NCBI RefSeq assembly: GCF_037975245.1
Contig: NC_092572.1
Span: 16,684,269-16,748,268 of the forward strand
DNA from: Apostichopus japonicus
Taxonomy: Eukaryota > Echinodermata > Holothuroidea > Aspidochirotida > Stichopodidae
DNA length: 64,000 nucleotides
Direction: 5' to 3'
Translations under genes and position numbers: made by a program
Notes under the pieces: model-generated
Databases searched by the model: none
Seen by the model: the letters and a program-made list of their open reading frames with translations, nothing else
Told to the model about the DNA's origin: nothing
In this document: piece by piece, positions 9,956-24,100 of the stretch
Position numbering within the stretch: the first letter of the stretch is position 1
Layout of the letters: every line of letters starts with the position of its first letter

Positions 9956-12177
9956 AGCTGTAAGTATTAGTTAATCCACCTAATATCTCAGTCCATACAG
10001 TGGCGCGATGGCTCGGCGCACTGTACGAGCTGATGATCGAGACTCTCTTTTGCATCCCTGGTTCGAACCCCGGGTGATGACGTCTTTTACAGCAAGTGCC
10101 TGCACGGGGAGCTGTAAGTATTAGTTAATCCACCTAATATCTCAGTCCATACAGTGGCGCGATGGCTCGGCGCACTGTACGAGCTGATGATCGAGACTCT
10201 CTTTTGCATCCCTGGTTCGAACCCCGGGTGATGACGTCTTTTACAGCAAGTGCCTGCACGGGGAGCTGTAAGTATTAGTTAATCCACCTAATATCTCAGT
10301 CCATACAGTGGCGCGATTGCTCGGCGCACTGTACGAGCTGATGATCGAGACTCTCTTTTGCATCCCTGGTTCGAACCCCGGGTGATGACGTCTTTTACAG
10401 CAAGTGCCTGCACGGGGAGCTGTAAGTATTAGTTAATCCACCGAATATCTCAGTCCATACAATGGCGCGATGGCTCGGCGCACTGTACGAGCTGATGATC
10501 GAGACTCTCTTTTGCATCCCTGGTTCGAACCCCGGGTGATGACGTCTTTTGCCGATCTTTTACAGCAAGTGCCTGCACGGGGAGCTGTAAGTATTAGTTA
10601 ATCCACCTAATATCTCAGTCCATGCAGTGGCGCGATGGCTCGGCGCACTGTACGAGCTGATGATCGAGACTCTCTTTTGCATCCCTGGTTCGAACCCCGG
10701 GTGATGACGTCTTTTGCCGATCTTTTACAGCAAGTGCCTACACGGGGAGCTGTAAGTATTAGTTAATCCACCTAATATCTCAGTCCATACAGTGGCGCGA
10801 TGGCTCGGCGCACTGTACGAGCTGATGATCGAGACTCTCTTTTGCATCCCTGGTTCGAACCCCGGGTGATGACGTCTTTTACAGCAAGTGCCTGCACGGG
10901 GAGCTGTAAGTATTAGTTAATCCACCTAATATCTCAGTCCATACAGTGGCGCGATGGCTCGGCGCACTGTACGAGCTGATGATCGAGACTCTCTTTTGCA
11001 TCCCTGGTTCGAACCCCGGGTGATGACGTCTTTTGCCGATCTTTTACAGCAAGTGCCTGCACGGGGAGCTGTAAGTATTAGTTAATCCACCTAATATCTC
11101 AGTCCATACAGTGGCGCGATGGCTCGGCGCACTGTACGAGCTGATGATCGAGACTCTCTTTTGCATCCCTGGTTCGAACCCCGGGTGATGACGTCTTTTA
11201 CAGCAAGTGCCTGCACGGGGAGCTGTAAGTTTTAGTTAATCCACCTAATATCTCAGTCCATACAGTGGCGCGATGGCTCGGCGCACTGTACGAGCTGATG
11301 ATCGAGACTCTCTTTTGCATCCCTGGTTCGAACCCCGGGTGATGACGTCTTTTACAGCAAGTGCCTGCACGGGGAGCTGTAAGTATTAGTTAATCCACCT
11401 AATATCTCAGTCCATACAGTGGCGCGATGGCTCGGCGCACTGTACGAGCTGATGATCGAGACTCTCTTTTGCATCCCTGGTTCGAACCCCGGGTGATGAC
11501 GTCTTTTACAGCAAGTGCCTGCACGGGGAGCTGTAAGTATTAGTTAATCCACCTAATATCTCAGTCCATACAATGGCGCGATGGCTCGGCGCACTGTACG
11601 AGCTGATGATCGAGACTCTCTTTTGCATCCCTGGTTCGAACCCCGGGTGATGACGTCTTTTGCCGATCTTTTACAGCAAGTGCCTGCACGGGGAGCTGTA
11701 AGTATTAGTTAATCCACCTAATATCTCAGTCCATGCAGTGGCGCGATGGCTCGGCGCACTGTACGAGCTGATGATCGAGACTCTCTTTTGCATCCCTGGT
11801 TCGAAGCCCGGGTGATGACGTCTTTTGCCGATCTTTTACAGCAAGTGCCTACACGGGGAGCTGTAAGTATTAGTTAATCCACCTAATATCTCAGTCCATA
11901 CAGTGGCGCGATGGCTCGGCGCACTGTACGAGCTGATGATCGAGACTCTCTTTTGCATCCCTGGTTCGAACCCCGGGTGATGACGTCTTTTACAGCAAGT
12001 GCCTGCACGGGGAGCTGTAAGTATTAGTTAATCCACCTAATATCTCAGTCCATACAGTGGCGCGATGGCTCGGCGCACTGTACGAGCTGATGATCGAGAC
12101 TCTCTTTTGCATCCCTGGTTCGAACCCCGGGTGATGACGTCTTTTGCCGATCTTTTACAGCAAGTGCCTGCACGGGG
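9956..12177 (+). repeat. Seven-monomer tandem duplication (2 x 1111 bp)
   Basis: 9956-11066 and 11067-12177 have the same order S S S G G S G and exactly the same length. Shared rare variants sit 1111 bp apart: TACAATGG at 10462 and 11573, CATGCAGT at 10624 and 11735, and CCTACACGG at 10740 and 11851. A few private changes (GATTGCTC near 10318, GTAAGTTTTAG near 11231, GAAGCCCG in the second copy) post-date the duplication. Confidence 0.88.
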
Positions 12178-12334
12178 AGCTGTAAGTATTAGTTAATCCA
12201 CCTAATATCTCAGTCCATACAGTGGCGCGATGGCTCGGCGCACTGTACGAGCTGATGATCGAGACTCTCTTTTGCATCCCTGGTTCGAACCCCGGGTCTT
12301 TTGCCGATCTTTTACAGCAAGTGCCTGCACGGGG
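12178..12334 (+). repeat. D-type monomer 1 (157 bp)
   Basis: This is a long G-type copy lacking 8 bp (GATGACGT or an equivalent phase), so it reads CCCGGGTCTTTTGCC. The deletion removes the AatII palindrome and the TGACGTC word but keeps the B box and SmaI site. Confidence 0.9.
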
Positions 12335-12807
12335 AGCTGTAAGTATTAGTTAATCCACCTAATATCTCAGTCCATACAGTGGCGCGATGGCTCGGCGCAC
12401 AGTACGAGCTGATGATCGAGACTCTCTTTTGCATCCCTGGTTCGAACCCCGGGTGATGACGTCTTTTACAGCAAGTGCCTGCACGGGGAGCTGTAAGTAT
12501 TAGTTAATCCACCTAATATCTCAGTCCATACAGTGGCGCGATGGCTCGGCGCACTGTACGAGCTGATGATCGAGACTCTCTTTTGCATCCCTGGTTCGAA
12601 CCCCGGGTGATGACGTCTTTTGCCGATCTTTTACAGCAAGTGCCTGCACGGGGAGCTGTAAGTATTAGTTAATCCACCTAATATCTCAGTCCATACAGTG
12701 GCGCGATGGCTCGGCGCACTGTACGAGCTGATGATCGAGACTCTCTTTTGCATCCCTGGTTCGAACCCCGGGTGATGACGTCTTTTACAGCAAGTGCCTG
12801 CACGGGG

Positions 12808-12964
12808 AGCTGTAAGTATTAGTTAATCCACCTAATATCTCAGTCCATACAGTGGCGCGATGGCTCGGCGCACTGTACGAGCTGATGATCGAGACTCTCT
12901 TTTGCATCCCTGGTTCGAACCCCGGGTCTTTTGCCGATCTTTTACATCAAGTGCCTGCACGGGG
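12808..12964 (+). repeat. D-type monomer 2 (157 bp)
   Basis: It has the same 8-bp deletion as the copy at 12178, so it is a descendant and not an independent event. It also reads TTTACATC instead of TTTACAGC, which breaks the second inverted repeat. Confidence 0.9.
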
Positions 12965-13118
12965 AGCTGTAAGTATTAGTTAATCCACCTAATATCTCAG
13001 TCCATACAGTGGCGCGATGGCTCGGCGCACTGTACGAGCTGATGATCGAGACTCTCTTTTGCATCCCTGGTTCGAACCCCGGGTGATGACGTCTTTTACA
13101 GCAAGTGCCTGCACGGGG

Positions 13119-13275
13119 AGCTGTAAGTATTAGTTAATCCACCTAATATCTCAGTCCATACAGTGGCGCGATGGCTCGGCGCACTGTACGAGCTGATGAT
13201 CGAGACTCTCTTTTGCATCCCTGGTTCGAACCCCGGGTCTTTTGCCGATCTTTTACAGCAAGTGCCTGCACGGGG
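13119..13275 (+). repeat. D-type monomer 3 (157 bp)
   Basis: It has the same 8-bp deletion, and only one short monomer separates it from the previous D copy. It begins the S-D-G order that recurs at 15542-16017. Confidence 0.9.
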
Positions 13276-13440
13276 AGCTGTAAGTATTAGTTAATCCACC
13301 TAATATCTCAGTCCATACAGTGGCGCGATGGCTCGGCGCACTGTACGAGCTGATGATCGAGACTCTCTTTTGCATCCCTGGTTCGAACCCCGGGTGATGA
13401 CGTCTTTTGCCGATCTTTTACAGCAAGTGCCTGCACGGGG

Positions 13441-15387
13441 AGCTGTAAGTATTAGTTAATCCACCTAATATCTCAGTCTATACAGTGGCGCGATGGCTCG
13501 GCGCACTGTACGAGCTGATGATCGAGACTCTCTTTTGCATCCCTGGTTCGAACCCCGGGTGATGACGTCTTTTGCCGATCTTTTACAGCAAGTGCCTGCA
13601 CGGGGAGCTGTAAGTATTAGTTAATCCACCTAATATTTCAGTCCATACAGTGGCGCGATGGCTCGGCGCACTGTACGAGCTGATGATCGAGACTCTCTTT
13701 TGCATCCCTGGTTCGAACCCCGGGTGATGACGTCTTTTACAGCAAGTGCCTGCACGGGGAGCTGTAAGTATTAGTTAATCCACCTAATATCTCAGTCCAT
13801 ACAGTGGCGCGATGGCTCGGCGCACTGTACGAGCTGATGATCGAGACTCTCTTTTGCATCCCTGGTTCGAACCCCGGGTGATGACGTCTTTTGCCGATCT
13901 TTTACAGCAAGTGCCTGCACGGGGAGCTGTAAGTATTAGTTAATCCACCTAATATCTCAGTCCATACAGTGGCGCGATGGCTCGGCGCACTGTACGAGCT
14001 GATGATCGAGACTCTCTTTTGCATCCCTGGTTCGAACCCCGGGTGATGACGTCTTTTACAGCAAGTGCCTGCACGGGGAGCTGTAAGTATTAGTTAATCC
14101 ACCTAATATCTCAGTCCATACAGTGGCGCGATGGCTCGGCGCACTGTACGAGCTGATGATCGAGACTCTCTTTTGCATCCCTGGTTCGAACCCCGGGTGA
14201 TGACGTCTTTTGCCGATCTTTTACAGCAAGTGCCTGCACGGGGAGCTGTAAGTATTAGTTAATCCACCTAATATCTCAGTCCATACAGTGGCGCGATGGC
14301 TCGGCGCACTGTACGAGCTGATGATCGAGACTCTCTTTTGCATCCCTGGTTCGAACCCCGGGTGATGACGTCTTTTGCCGATCTTTTACAGCAAGTGCCT
14401 GCACGGGGAGCTGTAAGTATTAGTTAATCCACCTAATATCTCAGTCCATACAGTGGCGCGATGGCTCGGCGCACTGTACGAGCTGATGATCGAGACTCTC
14501 TTTTGCATCCCTGGTTCGAACCCCGGGTGATGACGTCTTTTGCCGATCTTTTACAGCAAGTGCCTGCACGGGGAGCTGTAAGTAGTAGTTAATCCACCTA
14601 ATATCTCAGTCCATACAGTGGCGCGATGGCTCGGCGCACTGTACGAGCTGATGATCGAGACTCTCTTTTGCATCCCTGGTTCGAACCCCGGGTGATGACG
14701 TCTTTTGCCGATCTTTTACAGCAAGTGCCTGCACGGGGAGCTGTAAGTATTAGTTAATCCACCTAATATCTCAGTCCATACAGTGGCGCGATGGCTCGGC
14801 GCACTGTACGAGCTGATGATCGAGACTCTCTTTTGCATCCCTGGTTCGAACCCCGGGTGATGACGTCTTTTGCCGATCTTTTACAGCAAGTGCCTGCACG
14901 GGGAGCTGTAAGTATTAGTTAATCCACCTAATATCTCAGTCCATACAGTGGCGCGATGGCTCGGCGCACTGTACGAGCTGATGATCGAGACTCTCTTTTG
15001 CATCCCTGGTTCGAACCCCGGGTGATGACTTCTTTTACAGCAAGTGCCTGCACGGGGAGCTGTAAGTATTAGTTAATCCACCTAATATCTCAGTCCATAC
15101 AGTGGCGCGATGGCTCGGCGCACTGTACGAGCTGATGATCGAGACTCTCTTTTGCATCCCTGGTTCGAACCCCGGGTGATGACGTCTTTTGCCGATCTTT
15201 TACAGCAAGTGCCTGCACGGGGAGCTGTAAGTATTAGTTAATCCACCTAATATCTCAGTCCATACAGTGGCGCGATGGCTCGGCGCACTGTACGAGCTGA
15301 TGGTCGAGACTCTCTTTTGCATCCCTGGTTCGAACCCCGGGTGATGACGTCTTTTACAGCAAGTGCCTGCACGGGGAGCTGTAAGTA
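13441..15387 (+). repeat. Block duplication, copy 1 (12 monomers, partner 2731 bp downstream)
   Basis: Five rare markers define this block: CAGTCTATAC (13479), TATTTCAG (13637), AGTAGTAG (14585), GATGACTTC (15030) and GATGGTCG (15303). Each recurs exactly 2731 bp downstream. The order of length types is also the same across eleven monomers, so this is one segment copied as a unit. Confidence 0.9.
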
Positions 15388-15695
15388 TTAGTTAATCCAC
15401 CTAATATCTCAGTCCATACAGTGGCGCGATGGCTCGGCGCACTGTACGAGCTGATGATCGAGACTCTCTTTTGCATCCCTGGTTCGAACCCCGGGTGATG
15501 ACGTCTTTTGCCGATCTTTTACAGCAAGTGCCTGCACGGGGAGCTGTAAGTATTAGTTAATCCACCTAATATCTCAGTCCATACAGTGGCGCGATGGCTC
15601 GGCGCACTGTACGAGCTGATGATCGAGACTCTCTTTTGCATCCCTGGTTCGAACCCCGGGTGATGACGTCTTTTACAGCAAGTGCCTGCACGGGG

Positions 15696-15852
15696 AGCTG
15701 TAAGTATTAGTTAATCCACCTAATATCTCAGTCCATACAGTGGCGCGATGGCTCGGCGCACTGTACGAGCTGATGATCGAGACTCTCTTTTGCATCCCTG
15801 GTTCGAACCCCGGGTCTTTTGCCGATCTTTTACAGCAAGTGCCTGCACGGGG
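15696..15852 (+). repeat. D-type monomer 4 (157 bp)
   Basis: It has the same 8-bp deletion. Its position, just upstream of the second copy of the 2731-bp block, matches that of the D monomer at 13119 relative to the first copy, apart from one additional short monomer (16018-16171). Confidence 0.9.
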
Positions 15853-16171
15853 AGCTGTAAGTATTAGTTAATCCACCTAATATCTCAGTCCATACAGTGG
15901 CGCGATGGCTCGGCGCACTGTACGAGCTGATGATCGAGACTCTCTTTTGCATCCCTGGTTCGAACCCCGGGTGATGACGTCTTTTGCCGATCTTTTACAG
16001 CAAGTGCCTGCACGGGGAGCTGTAAGTATTAGTTAATCCACCTAATATCTCAGTCCATACAGTGGCGCGATGGCTCGGCGCACTGTACGAGCTGATGATC
16101 GAGACTCTCTTTTGCATCCCTGGTTCGAACCCCGGGTGATGACGTCTTTTACAGCAAGTGCCTGCACGGGG

Positions 16172-18118
16172 AGCTGTAAGTATTAGTTAATCCACCTAAT
16201 ATCTCAGTCTATACAGTGGCGCGATGGCTCGGCGCACTGTACGAGCTGATGATCGAGACTCTCTTTTGCATCCCTGGTTCGAACCCCGGGTGATGACGTC
16301 TTTTGCCGATCTTTTACAGCAAGTGCCTGCACGGGGAGCTGTAAGTATTAGTTAATCCACCTAATATTTCAGTCCATACAGTGGCGCGATGGCTCGGCGC
16401 ACTGTACGAGCTGATGATCGAGACTCTCTTTTGCATCCCTGGTTCGAACCCCGGGTGATGACGTCTTTTACAGCAAGTGCCTGCACGGGGAGCTGTAAGT
16501 ATTAGTTAATCCACCTAATATCTCAGTCCATACAGTGGCGCGATGGCTCGGCGCACTGTACGAGCTGATGATCGAGACTCTCTTTTGCATCCCTGGTTCG
16601 AACCCCGGGTGATGACGTCTTTTGCCGATCTTTTACAGCAAGTGCCTGCACGGGGAGCTGTAAGTATTAGTTAATCCACCTAATATCTCAGTCCATACAG
16701 TGGCGCGATGGCTCGGCGCACTGTACGAGCTGATGATCGAGACTCTCTTTTGCATCCCTGGTTCGAACCCCGGGTGATGACGTCTTTTACAGCAAGTGCC
16801 TGCACGGGGAGCTGTAAGTATTAGTTAATCCACCTAATATCTCAGTCCATACAGTGGCGCGATGGCTCGGCGCACTGTACGAGCTGATGATCGAGACTCT
16901 CTTTTGCATCCCTGGTTCGAACCCCGGGTGATGACGTCTTTTGCCGATCTTTTACAGCAAGTGCCTGCACGGGGAGCTGTAAGTATTAGTTAATCCACCT
17001 AATATCTCAGTCCATACAGTGGCGCGATGGCTCGGCGCACTGTACGAGCTGATGATCGAGACTCTCTTTTGCATCCCTGGTTCGAACCCCGGGTGATGAC
17101 GTCTTTTGCCGATCTTTTACAGCAAGTGCCTGCACGGGGAGCTGTAAGTATTAGTTAATCCACCTAATATCTCAGTCCATACAGTGGCGCGATGGCTTGG
17201 CGCACTGTACGAGCTGATGATCGAGACTCTCTTTTGCATCCCTGGTTCGAACCCCGGGTGATGACGTCTTTTCCCGATCTTTTACAGCAAGTGCCTGCAC
17301 GGGGAGCTGTAAGTAGTAGTTAATCCACCTAATATCTCAGTCCATACAGTGGCGCGATGGCTCGGCGCACTGTACGAGCTGATGATCGAGACTCTCTTTT
17401 GCATCCCTGGTTCGAACCCCGGGTGATGACGTCTTTTGCCGATCTTTTACAGCAAGTGCCTGCACGGGGAGCTGTAAGTATTAGTTAATCCACCTAATAT
17501 CTCAGTCCATACAGTGGCGCGATGGCTCGGCGCACTGTACGAGCTGATGATCGAGACTCTCTTTTGCATCCCTGGTTCGAACCCCGGGTGATGACGTCTT
17601 TTGCCGATCTTTTACAGCAAGTGCCTGCACGGGGAGCTGTAAGTATTAGTTAATCCACCTAATATCTCAGTCCATACAGTGGCGCGATGGCTCGGCGCAC
17701 TGTACGAGCTGATGATCGAGACTCTCTTTTGCATCCCTGGTTCGAACCCCGGGTGATGACTTCTTTTACAGCAAGTGCCTGCACGGGGAGCTGTAAGTAT
17801 TAGTTAATCCACCTAATATCTCAGTCCATACAGTGGCGCGATGGCTCGGCGCACTGTACGAGCTGATGATCGAGACTCTCTTTTGCATCCCTGGTTCGAA
17901 CCCCGGGTGATGACGTCTTTTGCCGATCTTTTACAGCAAGTGCCTGCACGGGGAGCTGTAAGTATTAGTTAATCCACCTAATATCTCAGTCCATACAGTG
18001 GCGCGATGGCTCGGCGCACTGTACGAGCTGATGGTCGAGACTCTCTTTTGCATCCCTGGTTCGAACCCCGGGTGATGACGTCTTTTCCCGATCTTTTACA
18101 GCAAGTGCCTGCACGGGG
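16172..18118 (+). repeat. Block duplication, copy 2
   Basis: It carries the same five markers as copy 1 at 16210, 16368, 17316, 17761 and 18034. Two differences arose later: the monomer at 17140 is C-type with GATGGCTTGG, and the last monomer at 17954 is C-type long where copy 1 is short. Those look like local conversions by C-type sequence. Confidence 0.9.
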
Positions 18119-21100
18119 AGCTGTAAGTATTAGTTAATCCACCTAATATCTCAGTCCATACAGTGGAGCGATGGCTCGGCGCACTGCACGAGCTGATGAT
18201 CGAGACTCTCTTTTGCATCCCTGGTTCGAACCCCGGGTGATGACGTCTTTTGCCGATCTTTTACAGCAAGTGCCTGCACGGGGAGCTGTAAGTATTAGTT
18301 AATCCACCTAATATCTCAGTCCATACAGTGGCGCGATGGCTCGGCGCACTGTACGAGCTGATGATCGAGACTCTCTTTTGCATCCCTGGTTCGAACCCCG
18401 GGTGATGACGTCTTTTACAGCAAGTGCCTGCACGGGGAGCTGTAAGTATTAGTTAATCAACCTAATATCTCAGTCCATACAGTGGCGCGATGGCTCGGCG
18501 CACTGTACGAGCTGATGATCGAGACTCTCTTTTGCATCCCTGGTTCGAACCCCGGGTGATGACGTCTTTTGCCGATCTTTTACAGCAAGTGCCTGCACGG
18601 GGAGCTGTAAGTATTAGTTAATCCACCTAATATCTCAGTCCATACAGTGGCGCGATGGCTCGGCGCACTGTACGAGCTGATGATCGAGACTCTCTTTTGC
18701 ATCCCTGGTTCGAACCCCGGGTGATGACGTCTTTTACAGCAAGTGCCTGCACGGGGAGCTGTAAGTATTAGTTAATCCACCTAATATCTCAGTCCATACA
18801 GTGGCGCGATGGCTCGGCGCACTGTACGAGCTGATGATCGAGACTCTCTTTTGCATCCCTGGTTCGAACCCCGGGTGATGACGTCTTTTACAGCAAGTGC
18901 CTGCACGGGGAGCTGTAAGTATTAGTTAATCCACCTAATATCTCAGTCCATACAGTGGCGCGATGGCTCGGCGCACTGTACGAGCTGATGATCGAGACTC
19001 TCTTTTGCATCCCTGGTTCGAACCCCGGGTGATGACGTCTTTTACAGCAAGTGCCTGCACGGGGAGCTGTAAGTATTAGTTAATCCACCTAATATCTCAG
19101 TCCATACAGTGGCGCGATGGCTCGGCGCACTGTACGAGCTGATGATCGAGACTCTCTTTTGCATCCCTGGTTCGAACCCCGGGTGATGACGTCTTTTACA
19201 GCAAGTGCCTGCACGGGGAGCTGTAAGTATTAGTTAATCCACCTAATATCTCAGTCCATACAGTGGCGCGATGGCTCGGCGCACTGTACGAGCTGATGAT
19301 CGAGACTCTCTTTTGCATCCCTGGTTCGAACCCCGGGTGATGACGTCTTTTACAGCAAGTGCCTGCACGGGGAGCTGTAAGTATTAGTTAATCCACCTAA
19401 TATCTCAGTCCATACAGTGGCGCGATGGCTCGGCGCACTGTACGAGCTGATGATCGAGACTCTCTTTTGCATCCCTGGTTCGAACCCCGGGTGATGACGT
19501 CTTTTGCCGATCTTTTACAGCAAGTGCCTGCACGGGGAGCTGTAAGTATTAGTTAATCCACCTAATATCTCAGTCCATACAGTGGCGCGATGGCTCGGCG
19601 CACTGTACGAGCTGATGATCGAGACTCTCTTTTGCATCCCTGGTTCGAACCCCGGGTGATGACGTCTTTTACAGCAAGTGCCTGCACGGGGAGCTGTTAG
19701 TATTAGTTAATCCACCTAATATCTCAGTCCATACAGTGGCGCGATGGCTCGGCGCACTGTACGAGCTGATGATCGAGACTCTCTTTTGCATCCCTGGTTC
19801 GAACCCCGGGTGATGACGTCTTTTACAGCAAGTGCCTGCACGGGGAGCTGTAAGTATTAGTTAATCCACCTAATATCTCAGTCCATACAGTGGCGCGATG
19901 GCTCGGCGCACTGTACGAGCTGATGATCGAGACTCTCTTTTGCATCCCTGGTTCGAACCCCGGGTGATGACGTCTTTTACAGCAAGTGCCTGCACGGGGA
20001 GCTGTAAGTATTAGTTAATCCACCTAATATCTCAGTCCATACAGTGGCGCGATGGCTCGGCGCACTGTACGAGCTGATGATCGAGACTCTCTTTTGCATC
20101 CCTGGTTCGAACCCCGGGTGATGACGTCTTTTACAGCAAGTGCCTGCACGGGGAGCTGTAAGTATTAGTTAATCCACCTAATATCTCAGTCCATACAGTG
20201 GCGCGATGGCTCGGCGCACTGTACGAGCTGATGATCGAGACTCTCTTTTGCATCCCTGGTTCGAACCCCGGGTGATGACGTCTTTTACAGCAAGTGCCTG
20301 CACGGGGAGCTGTAAGTATTAGTTAATCCACCTAATATCTCAGTCCATACAGTGGCGCGATGGCTCGGCGCACTGTACGAGCTGATGATCGAGACTCTCT
20401 TTTGCATCCCTGGTTCGAACCCCGGGTGATGACGTCTTTTACAGCAAGTGCCTGCACGGGGAGCTGTAAGTATTAGTTAATCCACCTAATATCTCAGTCC
20501 ATACAGTGGCGCGATGGCTCGGCGCACTGTACGAGCTGATGATCGAGACTCTCTTTTGCATCCCTGGTTCGAACCCCGGGTGATGACGTCTTTTACAGCA
20601 AGTGCCTGCACGGGGAGCTGTAAGTATTAGTTAATCCACCTAATATCTCAGTCCATACAGTGGCGCGATGGCTCGGCGCACTGTACGAGCTGATGATCGA
20701 GACTCTCTTTTGCATCCCTGGTTCGAACCCCGGGTGATGACGTCTTTTGCCGATCTTTTACAGCAAGTGCCTGCACGGGGAGCTGTAAGTATTAGTTAAT
20801 CCACCTAATATCTCAGTCCATACAGTGGCGCGATGGCTCGGCGCACTGTACGAGCTGATGATCGAGACTCTCTTTTGCATCCCTGGTTCGAACCCCGGGT
20901 GATGACGTCTTTTACAGCAAGTGCCTGCACGGGGAGCTGTAAGTATTAGTTAATCCACCTAATATCTCAGTCCATACAGTGGCGCGATGGCTCGGCGCAC
21001 TGTACGAGCTGATGATCGAGACTCTCTTTTGCATCCCTGGTTCGAACCCCGGGTGATGACGTCTTTTACAGCAAGTGCCTGCACGGGGAGCTGTAAGTAT

Positions 21101-24100
21101 TAGTTAATCCACCTAATATCTCAGTCCATACAGTGGCGCGATGGCTCGGCGCACTGTACGAGCTGATGATCGAGACTCTCTTTTGCATCCCTGGTTCGAA
21201 CCCCGGGTGATGACGTCTTTTACAGCAAGTGCCTGCACGGGGAGCTGTAAGTATTAGTTAATCCACCTAATATCTCAGTCCATACAGTGGCGCGATGGCT
21301 CGGCGCACTGTACGAGCTGATGATCGAGACTCCCTTTTGCATCCCTGGTTCGAACCCCGGGTGATGACGTCTTTTACAGCAAGTGCCTGCACGGGGAGCT
21401 GTAAGTATTAGTTAATCCACCTAATATCTCAGTCCATACAGTGGCGCGATGGCTCGGCGCACTGTACGAGCTGATGATCGAGACTCTCTTTTGCATCCCT
21501 GGTTCGAACCCCGGGTGATGACGTCTTTTACAGCAAGTGCCTGCACGGGGAGCTGTAAGTATTAGTTAATCCACCTAATATCTCAGTCCATACAGTGGCG
21601 CGATGGCTCGGCGCACTGTACGAGCTGATGATCGAGACTCTCTTTTGCATCCCTGGTTCGAACCCCGGGTGATGACGTCTTTTGCCGATCTTTTACAGCA
21701 AGTGCCTGCACGGGGAGCTGTAAGTATTAGTTAATCCACCTAATATCTCAGTCCATACAGTGGCGCGATGGCTCGGCGCACTGTACGAGCTGATGATCGA
21801 GACTCTCTTTTGCATCCCTGGTTCGAACCCCGGGTGATGACGTCTTTTACAGCAAGTGCCTGCACGGGGAGCTGTAAGTATTAGTTAATCCACCTAATAT
21901 CTCAGTCCATACAGTGGCGCGATGGCTCGGCGCACTGTACGAGCTGATGATCGAGACTCTCTTTTGCATCCCTGGTTCGAACCCCGGGTGATGACGTCTT
22001 TTACAGAAAGTGCCTGCACGGGGAGCTGTAAGTATTAGTTAATCCACCTAATATCTCAGTCCATACAGTGGCGCGATGGCTCGGCGCACTGTACGAGCTG
22101 ATGATCGAGACTCTCTTTTGCATCCCTGGTTCGAACCCCGGGTGATGACGTCTTTTACAGCAAGTGCCTGCACGGGGAGCTGTAAGTATTAGTTAATCCA
22201 CCTAATATCTCAGTCCATACAGTGGCGCGATGGCTCGGCGCACTGTACGAGCTGATGATCGAGACTCTCTTTTGCATCCCTGGTTCGAACCCCGGGTGAT
22301 GACGTCTTTTACAGCAAGTGCCTGCACGGGGAGCTGTAAGTATTAGTTAATCCACCTAATATCTCAGTCCATACAGTGGCGCGATGGCTCGGCGCACTGT
22401 ACGAGCTGATGATCGAGACTCTCTTTTGCATCCCTGGTTCGAACCCCGGGTGATGACGTCTTTTACAGCAAGTGCCTGCACGGGGAGCTGTAAGTATTAG
22501 TTAATCCACCTAATATCTCAGTCCATACAGTGGCGCGATGGCTCGGCGCACTGTACGAGCTGATGATCGAGACTCTCTTTTGCATCCCTGGTTCGAACCC
22601 CGGGTGATGACGTCTTTTACAGCAAGTGCCTGCACGGGGAGCTGTAAGTATTAGTTAATCCACCTAATATCTCAGTCCATACAGTGGCGCGATGGCTCGG
22701 CGCACTGTACGAGCTGATGATCGAGACTCTCTTTTGCATCCCTGGTTCGAACCCCGGGTGATGACGTCTTTTGCCGATCTTTTACAGCAAGTGCCTGCAC
22801 GGGGAGCTGTAAGTATTAGTTAATCCACCTAATATCTCAGTCCATACAGTGGCGCGATGGCTCGGCGCACTGTACGAGCTGATGATAGAGACTCTCTTTT
22901 GCATCCCTGGTTCGAACCCCGGGTGATGACGTCTTTTGCCGATCTTTTACAGCAAGTGCCTGCACGGGGAGCTGTAAGTATTAGTTAATCCACCTAATAT
23001 CTCAGTCCATACAGTGGCGCGATGGCTCGGCGCACTGTACGAGCTGATGATCGAGACTCTCTTTTGCATCCCTGGTTCGAACCCCGGGTGATGACGTCTT
23101 TTGCCGATCTTTTACAGCAAGTGCCTGCACGGGGAGCTGTAAGTATTAGTTAATCCACCTAATATCTCAGTCCATACAGTGGCGCGATGGCTCGGCGCAC
23201 TGTACGAGCTGATGATCGAGACTCTCTTTTGCATCCCTGGTTCGAACCCCGGGTGATGACGTCTTTTACAGCAAGTGCCTGCACGGGGAGCTGTAAGTAT
23301 TAGTTAATCCACCTAATATCTCAGTCCATACAGTGGCGCGATGGCTCGGCGCACTGTACGAGCTGATGATCGAGACTCTCTTTTGCATCCCTGGTTCGAA
23401 CCCCGGGTGATGACGTCTTTTACAGCAAGTGCCTGCACGGGGAGCTGTAAGTATTAGTTAATCCACCTAATATCTCAGTCCATACAGTGGCGCGATGGCT
23501 CGGCGCACTGTACGAGCTGATGATCGAGACTCTCTTTTGCATCCCTGGTTCGAACCCCGGGTGATGACGTCTTTTACAGCAAGTGCCTGCACGGGGAGCT
23601 GTAAGTATTAGTTAATCCACCTAATATCTCAGTCCATACAGTGGCGCGATGGCTCGGCGCACTGTACGAGCTGATGATCGAGACTCTCTTTTGCATCCCT
23701 GGTTCGAACCCCGGGTGATGACGTCTTTTGCCGATCTTTTACAGCAAGTGCCTGCACGGGGAGCTGTAAGTATTAGTTAATCCACCTAATATCTCAGTCC
23801 ATACAGTGGCGCGATGGCTCGGCGCACTGTACGAGCTGATGATCGAGACTCTCTTTTGCATCCCTGGTTCGAACCCCGGGTGATGACGTCTTTTACAGCA
23901 AGTGCCTGCACGGGGAGCTGTAAGTATTAGTTAATCCACCTAATATCTCAGTCCATACAGTGGCGCGATGGCTCGGCGCACTGTACGAGCTGATGATCGA
24001 GACTCTCTTTTGCATCCCTGGTTCGAACCCCGGGTGATGACGTCTTTTACAGCAAGTGCCTGCACGGGGAGCTGTAAGTATTAGTTAATCCACCTAATAT

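Larger units (their letters stand above)
9626..18602 (+). repeat. Array domain 3: mixed S/G-type with D monomers and block duplications
   Basis: The domain has 56 monomers: 21 short, 31 long and four 157-bp deletion copies. Two segment duplications can be followed by linked rare variants (see the separate entries at 9956-12177 and 13441-18118). C-type copies appear only at 17140 and 17954. Confidence 0.85.
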
